DNA of 64,000 bases from Antrihabitans stalagmiti (lineage in GTDB: Bacteria; Actinomycetota; Actinomycetes; Mycobacteriales; Mycobacteriaceae): assembly GCF_016482825.1 (NCBI RefSeq), contig NZ_JAEMNV010000007.1, forward strand, positions 1 to 64,000, written 5' to 3'. The notes under the pieces are model-generated. The model searched no databases, had not been told where the DNA came from, and saw only the letters and a program-made list of their open reading frames with translations. Position 1 is the stretch's first letter, and each line of letters begins with the position of its first letter. Of the stretch, positions 8,045 through 16,359 are shown one piece after another. A program made the position numbers and the translations under genes.

Positions 8045-11000
8045 TCATCCCACAACCATGAATGGCGCCCAGTAGCGCTCAGCGTCGCCAGACAAAGGCT
8101 GTGGGATCACTTCGTCGTCGCGGAGCTCAGGCGGCAGATTGAGGCCGCGGCGCCTTTTGGTGCCCTCGGACGCCGGAGTGCCACCAAGCTTGTGGTACGC
8201 GACGTGCATGTCGTCGGGCGTGAGCGTGAATATTGCGCGCTGCGCAGTTGCTAGCGCCGAGGCCGGCGGTGTCCCGACTGCGAGCTCCTGATAGAAGCGG
8301 TACATCACTATCGGCGCGACCTCGTCGTCCACCGGCCAGAGCGACACCACAGCTTGTGAGACCCCCGAGCGCAGCAGCGATCGGGTCAATCCGATGACGT
8401 CACCACCGAGCGTGGCCTCCCCGCGCCCGGTATCGCAGCCGGACAGAACAGCAAGGTCGGTGCCGAATCTTAGGCCCGCAATGTCTGCGACGCTCAGATC
8501 GCCCTGGCCGGCAAGTACCAGTGACGACGCGAACGGAGACAACTCGTCGAGATGTCCGTGGGTCGAGAGATGAAGTATGTTGCACGCTTCGAGGCGAGCG
8601 GTCACGGCCGCTTTGGTTGCCTCTGCGCCGAGGAGTATGTCGCTAGCTTCCAGCAGAGCGCCGATGGCGGCAGCCTCGACCTGCGCCCCGGGTAAGCGGT
8701 TCAGATCTGGGCGTAAGGTCGCGTCGAATTCGGGATCGCCGACGATCAGCGGGCGCGCTGTCGACACCCCCACATCGGGTCGGTACGCCTCAGCGCGTGG
8801 CAAGTACGACACAACATGGGTCAGCATCAACGGCAGGCCGTCGAGCCGAAGCGCGTGGAATGGCACTGCGGTGAGCGCTCCGAACGGCACTATAACTAAC
8901 CGGTTATGGGTTCGCAAAAGATCCTCGACCGGATTGACAAGCAACAACGACAACGCCGTGTTCGATGCCCGCCCAGCTGTGCACGTGATCTGGAAGTCGC
9001 GAACGAGCACTGCGAGCTCATTCGATCTGAGCTCTCGAACAATCGGCCTCAGCACATCCCTGGTCACTGCCCACATCAGTAGGTCGTCGCCGACCGCGAG
9101 ATATTCCAGGAGCAGCGTGCCTTCCGCAAGCATGTCCTGGATATCGGCGGCCCCTCGCAGGTGCCCGGGGGCAGAGCGCCTCAGTAGGAGGCCAGGGCTC
9201 GCTGCGTCAACAGCTCGCTCCGCTGCAGCGAGATCGGCATCGGCCGCATCCAACTTCGCGAAAAGGCCGGCGGTGCGGTCCGGTGCAGCGGTGGGCAGCT
9301 GGTCAACGATCGTGTTGGAAATCGCCGAATATTGGGCCGCGGCTCTCTGCCACCACTGACTAATCACAGGATTGACCTGGATCAGTGTGTCGAACGAGAA
9401 CGACCGGGCGCGCTCGGCAGAATTGAATGATCCGTCCACGTCACCCTTCGCTAGCTGCACCATTGCTAGAGTCGCGTAGAGCTTCGCGACATCGGGCTGA
9501 TCGCAGGCATCGAGGCGGTCCGGATCCCTCAACAGCAGTCTCGCCTCGGCCTCGAACATCGCGATTGCTGCGCTCACCGCGGCCTTTGCGTCGTTCACGT
9601 TCCCGCGCTCCAGGTCGATCCCGGCCCTCATTAGTGGGTCGCGCCATTCGGTCCAGGCAGTGGCCCGGTCCAGCGCGGCGTGCGCGCGCTCGAATGCCTT
9701 CGCACGGACGTAGAGCGTTGCGGCGGCTTGGTCCGAAATCTTGCCAGAATCGTGGGCTGCATCCAGTGCCTCGCGAGCCTCGTCGAGCCGTTGCGCCGAC
9801 ACCAACGCGAGTGGCAACAGATGCGGCACTGCCCCAGGTCGTAGAGAGGCGTCGATGGCACGTGCGAACCACGCCCGGGCCTCGTCGGCGCGACCTGTTC
9901 GCTGTGCGTGTTCGCCCCTTGCAATTTGAGCGATGACATCGATCATGACGACCATTTCCCGGGCGCTATTGAGGTACATGCGCTGAATCATCGTAATCAT
10001 GATTTCGGCGGCGGCAGCTTGAGATTCAATCGACCCGTCCCCAGCAAGCGCCGCGAATGTGCCTACTATTTCGGACTCAGTCGCGAGATGCGGGTCAGCG
10101 ACCGGTGGCAACACAGATTGCCTCGCCGTAATTTCAGCCACGAGCTGGTCCCTGATCAGATCGAGACGTGTGGCAGCGTGGGCAGCATGCGGGCCGAGGG
10201 TGTGGTCCCGGAGCGCTGCGATCATTACTGCGGCCGCCTCAAGCTTCTGGGGGAACGCGAAAAGTTCGGAGTCCGGAGTAGCGAGACTACGGCCGAACTC
10301 GCGTTCAAGCCTGATAAGGGCACTGGTCGTGAGGTTAAGCCGCATGTCGGCGCGGGCAACAGCTGTGACCAAACTCTGCGACGGGACGGACCGGTTGACG
10401 CGGACAAGCTGTAGCGCGGTGAGATGGCCAATGCGTGCCCGACTCGCCGTCCCGTTTGTGTTCCATACGTCGGCGCAGCGTTCGAGTAATCGGCCGAGTC
10501 CGACACACCATGAGGCGCTGCCAACTGAGGTAGACCAACCGATCAAGTCGGCGATCGGGCCGTGTTCGGGGCGATGCCATCCTCCGCCCAGATCGAGCGC
10601 GTGCTGTTCCAGACGACCATCATCTATGTCGGCGACCAATTCGTGAATCGCGGTCATCCGTTGCATCGCAGCGTCGTCAGCCGTCACATATTCCACGTGC
10701 GCGTCTGCGAGTGCGGTTCGGACAGCATCACGATCGCCCCTGGTCCTTGCCAGCGAAGCAGTGCGGATTGCGAGCGCGCCGCGCAACCAGGGCGCGTCAA
10801 TCGCACCGAGCGTGGACGCTGCCTGGTCGTAACACGCAACGGCGTGACCGTCATCCACCGGGAACGGGCTCGGACCCTGCTGTGGCGCGAGTGCGACTCC
10901 GAGCGATTCAGGCGCCGCGCCAGGTGTGCACCACCAGTCGCCTTCGACGAGGTAAGTCAGGGCCAGCTGACCGGCATCGCCTTCGCAATGATGACGAGCA

Positions 11001-11572
11001 ACTGCGAGTAGGTTCGGCGCGTTCGGCATGCCCGCATGATGAGCGAGATCGGCGCCAGCGATCCTTGCCCAAACTGCGAGCGCTGGCTGGCGGAGCCGGG
11101 ATGCCGTGGCGGTGAGATTCTCCAGATTCTGCATGCCCTTATTAAGTGCCTGCTCGACGCCCAGCGTCGCGCCTCCACGTACGGATGTCTCCAACATGCT
11201 CCGCAGCGTCAGTAGGCCGGGCGGTCCCCAGGCCACGACGCCTTCAAGAAGCTCCGTCGGAGACTCACCGGTCGACGGCACAACAAATGCGTCGAGAAGC
11301 AATTCACCCTCCGCGCCGACACCGCCGGGGTACCAGTTGCGGTCAAGTAACTGTGCCCAAACTGTCAGCGACTGAATAATCCTCGCGCAACGACCGGAGA
11401 CTTCGCCACTCTCGATGTCACTGAGCAATTTAAGGCAGCGGCGGGGTTCCCCTGCCGTGAGAGCGGCCAGGCACGCGTCATAAATAGCTCCCTCGACGAG
11501 CGTGCTGAAGAACGACGAACCCGACGCAGGCTGTAGGACCACGCTGATCCATGAGTCGAGGGGAGTCGTCAT
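8045..11572 (-). CDS. Large helical-repeat protein with C-terminal CHAT (caspase-like) protease domain
   Basis: The protein is about 1,175 residues. The first 750 or so are Ala-rich helical repeats, TPR-like in places. The last 350 form a CHAT domain: LVIVPFGALTAVPFHAL, the histidine motif LSTHGH (His about 1005) and the cysteine motif VLSGCDTGRGE (Cys about 1046), then AVVSLWPVDD. Both catalytic residues are present, so a cysteine protease is expected. The start is placed at 11572 because its ATG overlaps the MBL-gene stop (ATGA); the longer frame to 11701 runs inside the MBL gene. CHAT proteases act as activatable executioners in several bacterial conflict systems. The target here is unknown; the downstream hydrolase is one possibility. 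Confidence 0.88.
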   Translation of the reverse strand: MTTPLDSWISVVLQPASGSSFFSTLVEGAIYDACLAALTAGEPRRCLKLLSDIESGEVSGRCARIIQSLTVWAQLLDRNWYPGGVGAEGELLLDAFVVPSTGESPTELLEGVVAWGPPGLLTLRSMLETSVRGGATLGVEQALNKGMQNLENLTATASRLRQPALAVWARIAGADLAHHAGMPNAPNLLAVARHHCEGDAGQLALTYLVEGDWWCTPGAAPESLGVALAPQQGPSPFPVDDGHAVACYDQAASTLGAIDAPWLRGALAIRTASLARTRGDRDAVRTALADAHVEYVTADDAAMQRMTAIHELVADIDDGRLEQHALDLGGGWHRPEHGPIADLIGWSTSVGSASWCVGLGRLLERCADVWNTNGTASRARIGHLTALQLVRVNRSVPSQSLVTAVARADMRLNLTTSALIRLEREFGRSLATPDSELFAFPQKLEAAAVMIAALRDHTLGPHAAHAATRLDLIRDQLVAEITARQSVLPPVADPHLATESEIVGTFAALAGDGSIESQAAAAEIMITMIQRMYLNSAREMVVMIDVIAQIARGEHAQRTGRADEARAWFARAIDASLRPGAVPHLLPLALVSAQRLDEAREALDAAHDSGKISDQAAATLYVRAKAFERAHAALDRATAWTEWRDPLMRAGIDLERGNVNDAKAAVSAAIAMFEAEARLLLRDPDRLDACDQPDVAKLYATLAMVQLAKGDVDGSFNSAERARSFSFDTLIQVNPVISQWWQRAAAQYSAISNTIVDQLPTAAPDRTAGLFAKLDAADADLAAAERAVDAASPGLLLRRSAPGHLRGAADIQDMLAEGTLLLEYLAVGDDLLMWAVTRDVLRPIVRELRSNELAVLVRDFQITCTAGRASNTALSLLLVNPVEDLLRTHNRLVIVPFGALTAVPFHALRLDGLPLMLTHVVSYLPRAEAYRPDVGVSTARPLIVGDPEFDATLRPDLNRLPGAQVEAAAIGALLEASDILLGAEATKAAVTARLEACNILHLSTHGHLDELSPFASSLVLAGQGDLSVADIAGLRFGTDLAVLSGCDTGRGEATLGGDVIGLTRSLLRSGVSQAVVSLWPVDDEVAPIVMYRFYQELAVGTPPASALATAQRAIFTLTPDDMHVAYHKLGGTPASEGTKRRRGLNLPPELRDDEVIPQPLSGDAERYWAPFMVVG

Positions 11573-12654
11573 TGCCGGGCTGGGAGTTCGAGGATAATGC
11601 CTTTGGCCGGTTCGTCTGGATACCGTGCCGCATAGCCGAACTGCGCTGTCAGTTTGGGATCGGTCCAACGTGCTGTGCGAGGGGTGCGATAGTTGAACCA
11701 TAACGTCGCTCCCTGGCGCGCGCTGACGACTGTACGAGCGATCGCCACGTCGTCGGGGTGGTGAAAGATGTCGCCATTTGTTGAGACGAGATAGTGCCGC
11801 GCCGGCGCGACGGCGAGCATCGGCGCGATGACATTTCCTTTGCTGCCGTGGTGTGGGAGCTTAAAGGCGTCAACCGCCAGCTCGTCGAGGCCTCGTGACT
11901 GGGCGACACCGAGTAGCGCAGCGCCGATGACTGTGCCGAATCCGTCGCCTGCGAGGACAACGCTAGCGCCTCTGTGCTCGATTAGCAGAGCAATGCTGCT
12001 GCCGTTCGGAGCAGACGAATCGCCGACAGACTTTGACGACGCGATCGCCTCAAGATCACTAAGAGGCTGCAAGACATCTGGCTCGGCGGCCCTCGTCGGG
12101 CCGCGAGTAGCTGCATCGACGGCCTCCCGCCATTTGGCTCCGAGGATTGCCAGGCGCTTCGTTGTCGGCGAAAGGACGGTGATGCGCGGTCCGTTCGCCG
12201 TTTGAACCTCGACAAAACCAGCCTCTTCGCCGGTATCGATGGGCAGTCCGCAGAATGCGCGGTTCCACGGGAGCACAACGTTGTTGGTGTCGCCGCGCAG
12301 ATCCGCTGTCAGAGATTCGCCCTGCGCGACGCTACGCGTGACTCCGCTCCCTGGCAGATGAACGCGCCCGTTAAACCAATAGTCTCCGACCTGCTCATGC
12401 GCGAACTTGCTATTGGCGAATGGCAAAAATCCGCCGATATGGTCCGCGTCGATGTGAGTCACCACCGCGACATCTATCCTATTGTCGTCCGTTGGAAATC
12501 GGTTTAATCGCGCTTCCAACCTTGGCCACGTATCCACCGGACCGCCATCGACGAGCATGCGCCACGTCCGGCCACCGTCGTGAGACGGACACTCGACGAG
12601 CAGACAGTCGCCTTGGCGCGCTGGCAGGACCTCAAGTCGAATGGCAGGTGTCAT
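11569..12654 (-). CDS. Metallo-beta-lactamase-fold protein, ComEC/Rec2 type
   Basis: This 361-residue MBL-fold hydrolase has the metal motif THIDADHIGG (His67, Asp69, Asp71, His72) and the later ligands AGDGFG, LPHHGSKGN and HHPDD. The layout resembles the hydrolase domain of ComEC/Rec2 without its membrane channel, so a soluble nuclease or phosphodiesterase is plausible. There is no signal peptide or transmembrane segment. It is the first gene of the three-gene operon and overlaps the CHAT gene by 4 bases, implying coupled translation and a shared role. Stand-alone MBL proteins of this type are recurrent partners of CHAT proteases in predicted conflict loci. Family call firm, role inferred. 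Confidence 0.88.
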   Translation of the reverse strand: MTPAIRLEVLPARQGDCLLVECPSHDGGRTWRMLVDGGPVDTWPRLEARLNRFPTDDNRIDVAVVTHIDADHIGGFLPFANSKFAHEQVGDYWFNGRVHLPGSGVTRSVAQGESLTADLRGDTNNVVLPWNRAFCGLPIDTGEEAGFVEVQTANGPRITVLSPTTKRLAILGAKWREAVDAATRGPTRAAEPDVLQPLSDLEAIASSKSVGDSSAPNGSSIALLIEHRGASVVLAGDGFGTVIGAALLGVAQSRGLDELAVDAFKLPHHGSKGNVIAPMLAVAPARHYLVSTNGDIFHHPDDVAIARTVVSARQGATLWFNYRTPRTARWTDPKLTAQFGYAARYPDEPAKGIILELPARQ

Positions 12655-13039
12655 GGTGTACTCCCGCCTAGACTCCCGTTAATAGTCATTGTGAGCGCAA
12701 AGATTCGACAGCGCAATTGCAATTCGCGCAACCGAGATCAAGACGAATCCGTTCTAGCGTGTCGTCTCGGTTTGTTGTCCGCCTGGCCAGTATCGGAACA
12801 GGGTGTTCCCGACATTGCTTGCGGACGAACGTAACCACCACAGGTGCGGGGTGGACCAACGACCGCACACAAACTGCCGAGAACGCCTTCAGCCACATGC
12901 CATGTCCGTGACGGTGGGTGATCCATTCGGGGACCCCTGCCTGACAGGCCGGTCTGACCGGATTGTGGCCTGCGCAGACCGATCAAGGCGTAGAGGAACG
13001 GACTTGCCATGGCCGGAACCGTCACCTCCGCAACGCTAC
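12655..13039. other. Intergenic stretch between the MBL-CHAT operon and the integrase gene
   Basis: No supported gene is visible. Open frames here are short or antisense continuations of the integrase. It must contain the promoter of the MBL-CHAT-DUF2235 operon (minus strand), but I see no confident -35/-10 pair or operator. Confidence 0.4.
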
Positions 13040-14176
13040 CTAGGAGTCTGCTGCCAACTTCGACAGCAGCTCCGCGATCTGGGCGTCACGCCCTTCGGCG
13101 GCGTGTTGATAGCGCATCGCAGCTTGCGGTGTCGAGTGCCCCAGCCGCGCCATGAGCTCCGCGAGCGTTGCGCCAGTCGCAGCGGCAAGGACAGCGCCGG
13201 TGTGCCGCAGATCGTGGAACGTCATGTCGGGCGTGCCGGCCTCGGCAGCCTTACCTGGTCTCCATCGCCCAGACTCTTCACAAGCTCTGTACCAATGCCG
13301 GTACAACGTCGACGGCGCCAAGTGGCCACCGTGCTTGGCTGGGAACACCAATGAATCTGACGCCGACCCAACGTGATCCCGCAAATGACCGTCAATTACT
13401 GGGACTAAGTGTGGCGGAATTGAGACGTCGCGAACGCCTGCATCCGTCTTCGGCGTCTTAACGCGGAACTCGCCTTCGGCCCGGACTACGCCACGCCGCA
13501 CGCGTATCACTGCGCGAGTGGTATCGACATCCTGACGGCGCAACTCGGTCAACTCGCCGAAACGGAGCGCGCACCAGGAGGCCAGCATAACCAACGCCTT
13601 GAACTGATCCGGCATCGCGGCAGTCAATGACGCGAGTTCGTCAAGAGTCGCCGGCCGAATCTTGCGAACCCGCTTGGCGGTGCCGGCGCCGCGGATCTTG
13701 CATGGGCTCGTTGCGATCTTGCCGTCGTTCTCCGCGCTGCGGAAAATAGTTGCGGCTAACCCATACGCATGAGCGCGCAGCGTCGGTGTTTGCGCGTCAA
13801 GTTTCCTGTGCCACTTACGAATATCGTCGTAGGTAATCGATGCGATCGGTAGCAAACCAAGCGCGGGCAGAATCTGGTGGTCGAGCAGCTTGCGATATTC
13901 GCCACGGGTCCGATCGGCAAGATCTCGGTACGCCATCCAGTCGTCGGCGAACTCGCCGAATGTGATGGCCGCCGGTTTCTCGACGCCGGGTGGCGCCCAC
14001 GCCTTCCGAACAATGTCGGCTTGCTGCATCGACAGCCAGGCGCGCGCATCCTGCTTTGTCGTGAACGTCGTCGGCGCACGATAGCGGCGCCCGTCCGGGC
14101 CGTTGTAGCGAGCGCGGTACCGCCCACTCGGTAGCTTCTCAACTTCGCCGAATGAGGCGCGGCGCGTTTCGGCCAC
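13040..14176 (-). CDS. Tyrosine recombinase / integrase
   Basis: This phage-type integrase has three parts: an N-terminal AP2-like arm-binding segment (LPSGRYRARYNGPDGRRY), a core-binding SAM-like domain, and the catalytic domain. Catalytic residues are visible: Arg in CALRFGEL, His and Arg in FHDLRHTG, His in LGHST and Tyr in AMRYQH. GTG at 14176 is chosen because GGGGAGGG lies 6 bases upstream; the frame is open to 14236. It sits about 165 bases from the tRNA-Val 3' copy, so it is the likely integrase of the island. No excisionase gene is evident beside it. The protein appears complete at about 378 residues. Confidence 0.93.
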   Translation of the reverse strand: MAETRRASFGEVEKLPSGRYRARYNGPDGRRYRAPTTFTTKQDARAWLSMQQADIVRKAWAPPGVEKPAAITFGEFADDWMAYRDLADRTRGEYRKLLDHQILPALGLLPIASITYDDIRKWHRKLDAQTPTLRAHAYGLAATIFRSAENDGKIATSPCKIRGAGTAKRVRKIRPATLDELASLTAAMPDQFKALVMLASWCALRFGELTELRRQDVDTTRAVIRVRRGVVRAEGEFRVKTPKTDAGVRDVSIPPHLVPVIDGHLRDHVGSASDSLVFPAKHGGHLAPSTLYRHWYRACEESGRWRPGKAAEAGTPDMTFHDLRHTGAVLAAATGATLAELMARLGHSTPQAAMRYQHAAEGRDAQIAELLSKLAADS

Positions 14177-14340
14177 CCGTACCCTCCCCTTTATATCCCG
14201 CCCGCATGGGGTATTCGTGGGGTAAGCATAACTCAAAAGCGACCGATCGTGTTCGCAAGGGACACCACACTTGTGGTCTAAAGCCCCAGATAGATCGCTC
14301 GAAATCGCAGGTCAGATGAGAGACGAGCGATTTCTGCGAA

Positions 14341-14368
14341 ACTGGTTCAATCCCAGTATCGCGCACCA
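14341..14368 (+). other. Attachment site: copy of the 3' end of tRNA-Val
   Basis: The segment spans ACTGGTTCAATCCCAGT plus ATCGCGCACCA. This is a perfect 5-bp T-arm with a 7-base loop, an acceptor 3' strand (ATCGCGC), a discriminator A, and CCA. It agrees with my recollection of actinobacterial tRNA-Val(GAC), which begins GCGCGAT. No D-arm or anticodon arm precedes it; instead there is an inverted repeat (ATCGCTCG / CGAGCGAT, about 14295-14333). It is therefore a duplicated 3' end created by integration, not a tRNA gene. Confidence 0.75.
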
Positions 14369-14383
14369 CAGGTAGACCAGGTC

Positions 14384-14410
14384 AGGCCCCCTTTCGAGGG
14401 GGCCTTTCTT
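14384..14410 (+). terminator. Intrinsic terminator of the tRNA-Val transcription unit
   Basis: AGGCCCCC-TTTCGA-GGGGGCCT forms a strong GC stem followed by TTCTT. It lies 16 bases after the tRNA 3' CCA, on the chromosomal side of the attachment site. It is probably the original terminator of the tRNA that the island split off. Confidence 0.8.
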
Positions 14411-14784
14411 GTTGGAGTGGTTTCGAGGTCACTGCCCACGCAGGCCAAGGACATAGACGAGACGAACCACGATGCCTCTCCAAGGATGCCCGCTTTCGAC
14501 TGCTGCGCTCACAGCGATCGCTTCGGCGCCTCTAGCGCAGAAAGGCTTTACATGTACTTTTCGACGATTGCTGTGCGTGGACGGGTTCGACGAGCGACGC
14601 CGGATACGGTCGTACACACTCGAGGGTTCCGGACAGAAGCGGAGAGGCAGAATCGTGCAGGTGCACGGCATCGCCTACGAGCTGAACATCGCGAAGGGTC
14701 AGCCATTGACCTGATGATGTTTGCGGTGTCCCGTTGTACTGCAACCCAAACCACTTCGAGGCGGCGGCCCCTCGCTGCCGATCT

Positions 14785-14952
14785 TCAACGCGCCACCACG
14801 GTCGTCGCAGCGTGCCCCCATGGTCGCCCCTGCATGTTGGAAACCAGAAGGAACAGGATGCCGAGGACGATGAGTCCTGCGATGCTGGCGCCGACCACGG
14901 TGGACGTCCGTTCGTGCCACGGCGGACCCGTGAGGGTTGTCGTCGCGGTCAT
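14785..14952 (-). CDS. Small single-pass membrane protein, 55 residues
   Basis: A short ORF starts at ATG 14952. A polar N-terminus (TTTLTGPPWHERTS) is followed by one hydrophobic helix (GASIAGLIVLGILFLLVSNM) and a short basic tail ending in R. The shape is that of a small actinobacterial membrane protein. I do not recognise the family. No strong ribosome binding site is visible. The rest of 14411-14999 holds no supported gene. Confidence 0.45.
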   Translation of the reverse strand: MTATTTLTGPPWHERTSTVVGASIAGLIVLGILFLLVSNMQGRPWGHAATTVVAR

Positions 14953-14999
14953 CGGTCACGGGGACTGAACAGTAGCCGCGGCCACCGCTTCCGGACCGA

Positions 15000-15929
15000 T
15001 CAGCGGAACCTGCCGACTACCTCGGCGAACAGCTCCAGGTGGTCCAGATCCGACATGTCGAGCACCTGCAGGTACACCCGCTGGACGCCGGCTTCGGCGA
15101 ACGGGGTCAACCGGTCGACGATCTCGTCGGGCGTCCCGACCAGCGGCGAGTTGCTGCGCAGTTCGTCCACCTCGCGCCCGATGGCGGCCGCGCGGCGCGC
15201 GATCTCGGACTCGTCACGTCCTGCGCACACCACGAATGCCGCCGAGTAGGTGAGCGAATCCGGTGCGCGGCCGGAGCTGGCCAATGCGGCCGCCACCCGG
15301 CCGTACTGCGTCTTCAGGTCGTCGAGCGAAGCGAACGGCATGTTGAACTCGGTGGCGAACTTCGCAGCTAGCGCCGGGGTGCGCTTGGCGCCGCCGCCAC
15401 CGATGATGATCGGCGGGTGCGGGGTCTGGACTGGCTTGGGCAGCGCGGGCGAATCCACGATGGAGTACTGAGTGCCGGAGTAGTCGAAGGTCTCCCCGAC
15501 GGGCGTTCTCCACAGGCCCGTGATGATGTCGAGCTGCTCAGACAGCCGGTCGAAGCGTTCACCCAGCGGAGGAAACGGTATCGCGTATGCCTTGTGCTCG
15601 CTCTCGAACCAGCCGGCGCCAAGTCCCAAATCCACACGGCCGTCACTCATTTCGTCGACCTGGGCAACCGCGATCGCCAACGGGCCCGGGTAGCGGAAGG
15701 TGGCCGACGTGACCATGGTGCCGAGCCGGATCGTCGACGTCTCGCGGGCGATGCCACCGAGGGTCACCCAGGAGTCGGTCGGTCCTGGCAGCCCGTCGCC
15801 GCTCATCGCCACGAAGTGATCGGACCGGAAGAACGCCGAATAGCCGAGCGCCTCCGCGGCTCTGGCAACGGCGAGTTGGTCGGCGTATGTGGCGCCTTGT
15901 TGGGGTTCGACGAATACGCGGAAGTCCAT
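15000..15929 (-). CDS. LLM-class flavin/F420-dependent oxidoreductase
   Basis: This luciferase-like TIM-barrel oxidoreductase has 309 residues. Diagnostic segments are FRSDHFVAM, STIRLGTMVTSATFRYPG, GRVDLGLGAGWFESEH, a central PKPVQTPHPPIIIGGGG, and a C-terminal GTPDEIVDRL. The substrate is unknown. In Rhodococcus/Mycobacterium this subgroup generally uses coenzyme F420 rather than FMN. It starts at ATG 15929 and stands alone on the minus strand, next to gene remnants at 15998-16355. It is complete. Confidence 0.88.
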   Translation of the reverse strand: MDFRVFVEPQQGATYADQLAVARAAEALGYSAFFRSDHFVAMSGDGLPGPTDSWVTLGGIARETSTIRLGTMVTSATFRYPGPLAIAVAQVDEMSDGRVDLGLGAGWFESEHKAYAIPFPPLGERFDRLSEQLDIITGLWRTPVGETFDYSGTQYSIVDSPALPKPVQTPHPPIIIGGGGAKRTPALAAKFATEFNMPFASLDDLKTQYGRVAAALASSGRAPDSLTYSAAFVVCAGRDESEIARRAAAIGREVDELRSNSPLVGTPDEIVDRLTPFAEAGVQRVYLQVLDMSDLDHLELFAEVVGRFR

Positions 15930-15997
15930 GCCCGTCAGCCTAGAGGCGGAGGCTTACAGTCCGCTGCGGCAGTCGCGGACAGCCCTTTCCGCGTCGG

Positions 15998-16100
15998 TCA
16001 CGCGCTGAACACCATCTCGCCGCCCACGACGGTCCGCAGCACACGTGCCGCGAGCGGCACAGCGAACTCGGGGCACGTTGGTAGCCAGGTCCGGCTCGGG
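15998..16100 (-). pseudogene. Remnant of an amidohydrolase C-terminus
   Basis: A minus-strand frame ending at TGA (15998-16000) reads PEFAVPLAARVLRTVVGG followed by EMVFSA. The VxxTVVGGE(x)V(F/Y) ending is typical of amidohydrolase-superfamily C-termini. No matching upstream coding sequence exists. It is probably the relic of a deleted gene; a chance resemblance cannot be excluded. Confidence 0.3.
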
Positions 16101-16232
16101 GGTTACTGGCACCTGCAGGCGATGGGCGATCGACCAAGGTCAGGTGCGCTCATTAACGGGGCACCCGAAATGCGCACCGGCGGGTAGGTTTCGGCCCGGC
16201 CGCGCGGGGTACCTCGAACGTGAAGTCCACGA

Positions 16233-16355
16233 ATGGAGTCAGTCTTGCGAGCAGTCGTCCGCCACGGCCCGACGGATCTCTCGATCGACGAGGCGCCGAC
16301 CGATGCGATCGACCAGGGCTGGACCAAGGTCCTCCCGAACCCGGCAAAGGGCTGA
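16233..16355 (+). pseudogene. Internally deleted alcohol dehydrogenase remnant (40 codons)
   Basis: The short frame LRAVVRHGPTDLSIDEAP resembles the N-terminus of zinc alcohol dehydrogenases. It runs directly into DQGWTKVLPNPAKG and stops at 16355, 4 bases before the next gene's ATG. It looks like a gene reduced to its two ends. It might instead be a leader peptide, so confidence is modest. Confidence 0.3.
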
Positions 16356-16359
16356 GGCA

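Larger units (their letters stand above)
1..14368. mobile_element. Right part of an integrative genomic island inserted at tRNA-Val
   Basis: The island is inferred from a tyrosine integrase (13040-14176) that lies just inside a short duplicate of a tRNA-Val 3' end (14341-14368). A tRNA-type terminator follows on the chromosome side. Everything to the left is accessory in character: two IS21-like elements, a nuclease-STAND gene, an MBL-CHAT-hydrolase operon and a tRNA-Pro-like scar. The STAND gene also looks visibly lower in GC than the genes after 14.4 kb. The left end is not in the window. If the model is right, a complete tRNA-Val gene should mark it. The integration model is inference; the fragment and integrase are seen directly. 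Confidence 0.72.

Noticed and set aside
8045-11701. Long CHAT frame starting at 11701
   Set aside because: The first 43 codons lie inside the MBL gene. ATG 11572 forms the ATGA overlap with the MBL stop and is the better start.
14290-14368. Complete tRNA gene at 14.3 kb
   Set aside because: Only the T-arm and acceptor 3' strand are present; there is no anticodon or D-arm and no pairing acceptor 5' strand.
14417-14968. 183-codon plus-strand frame after the tRNA terminator
   Set aside because: Arg/Thr-rich composition typical of shadow frames, with no ribosome site. The opposite strand holds a more plausible 55-residue membrane ORF.
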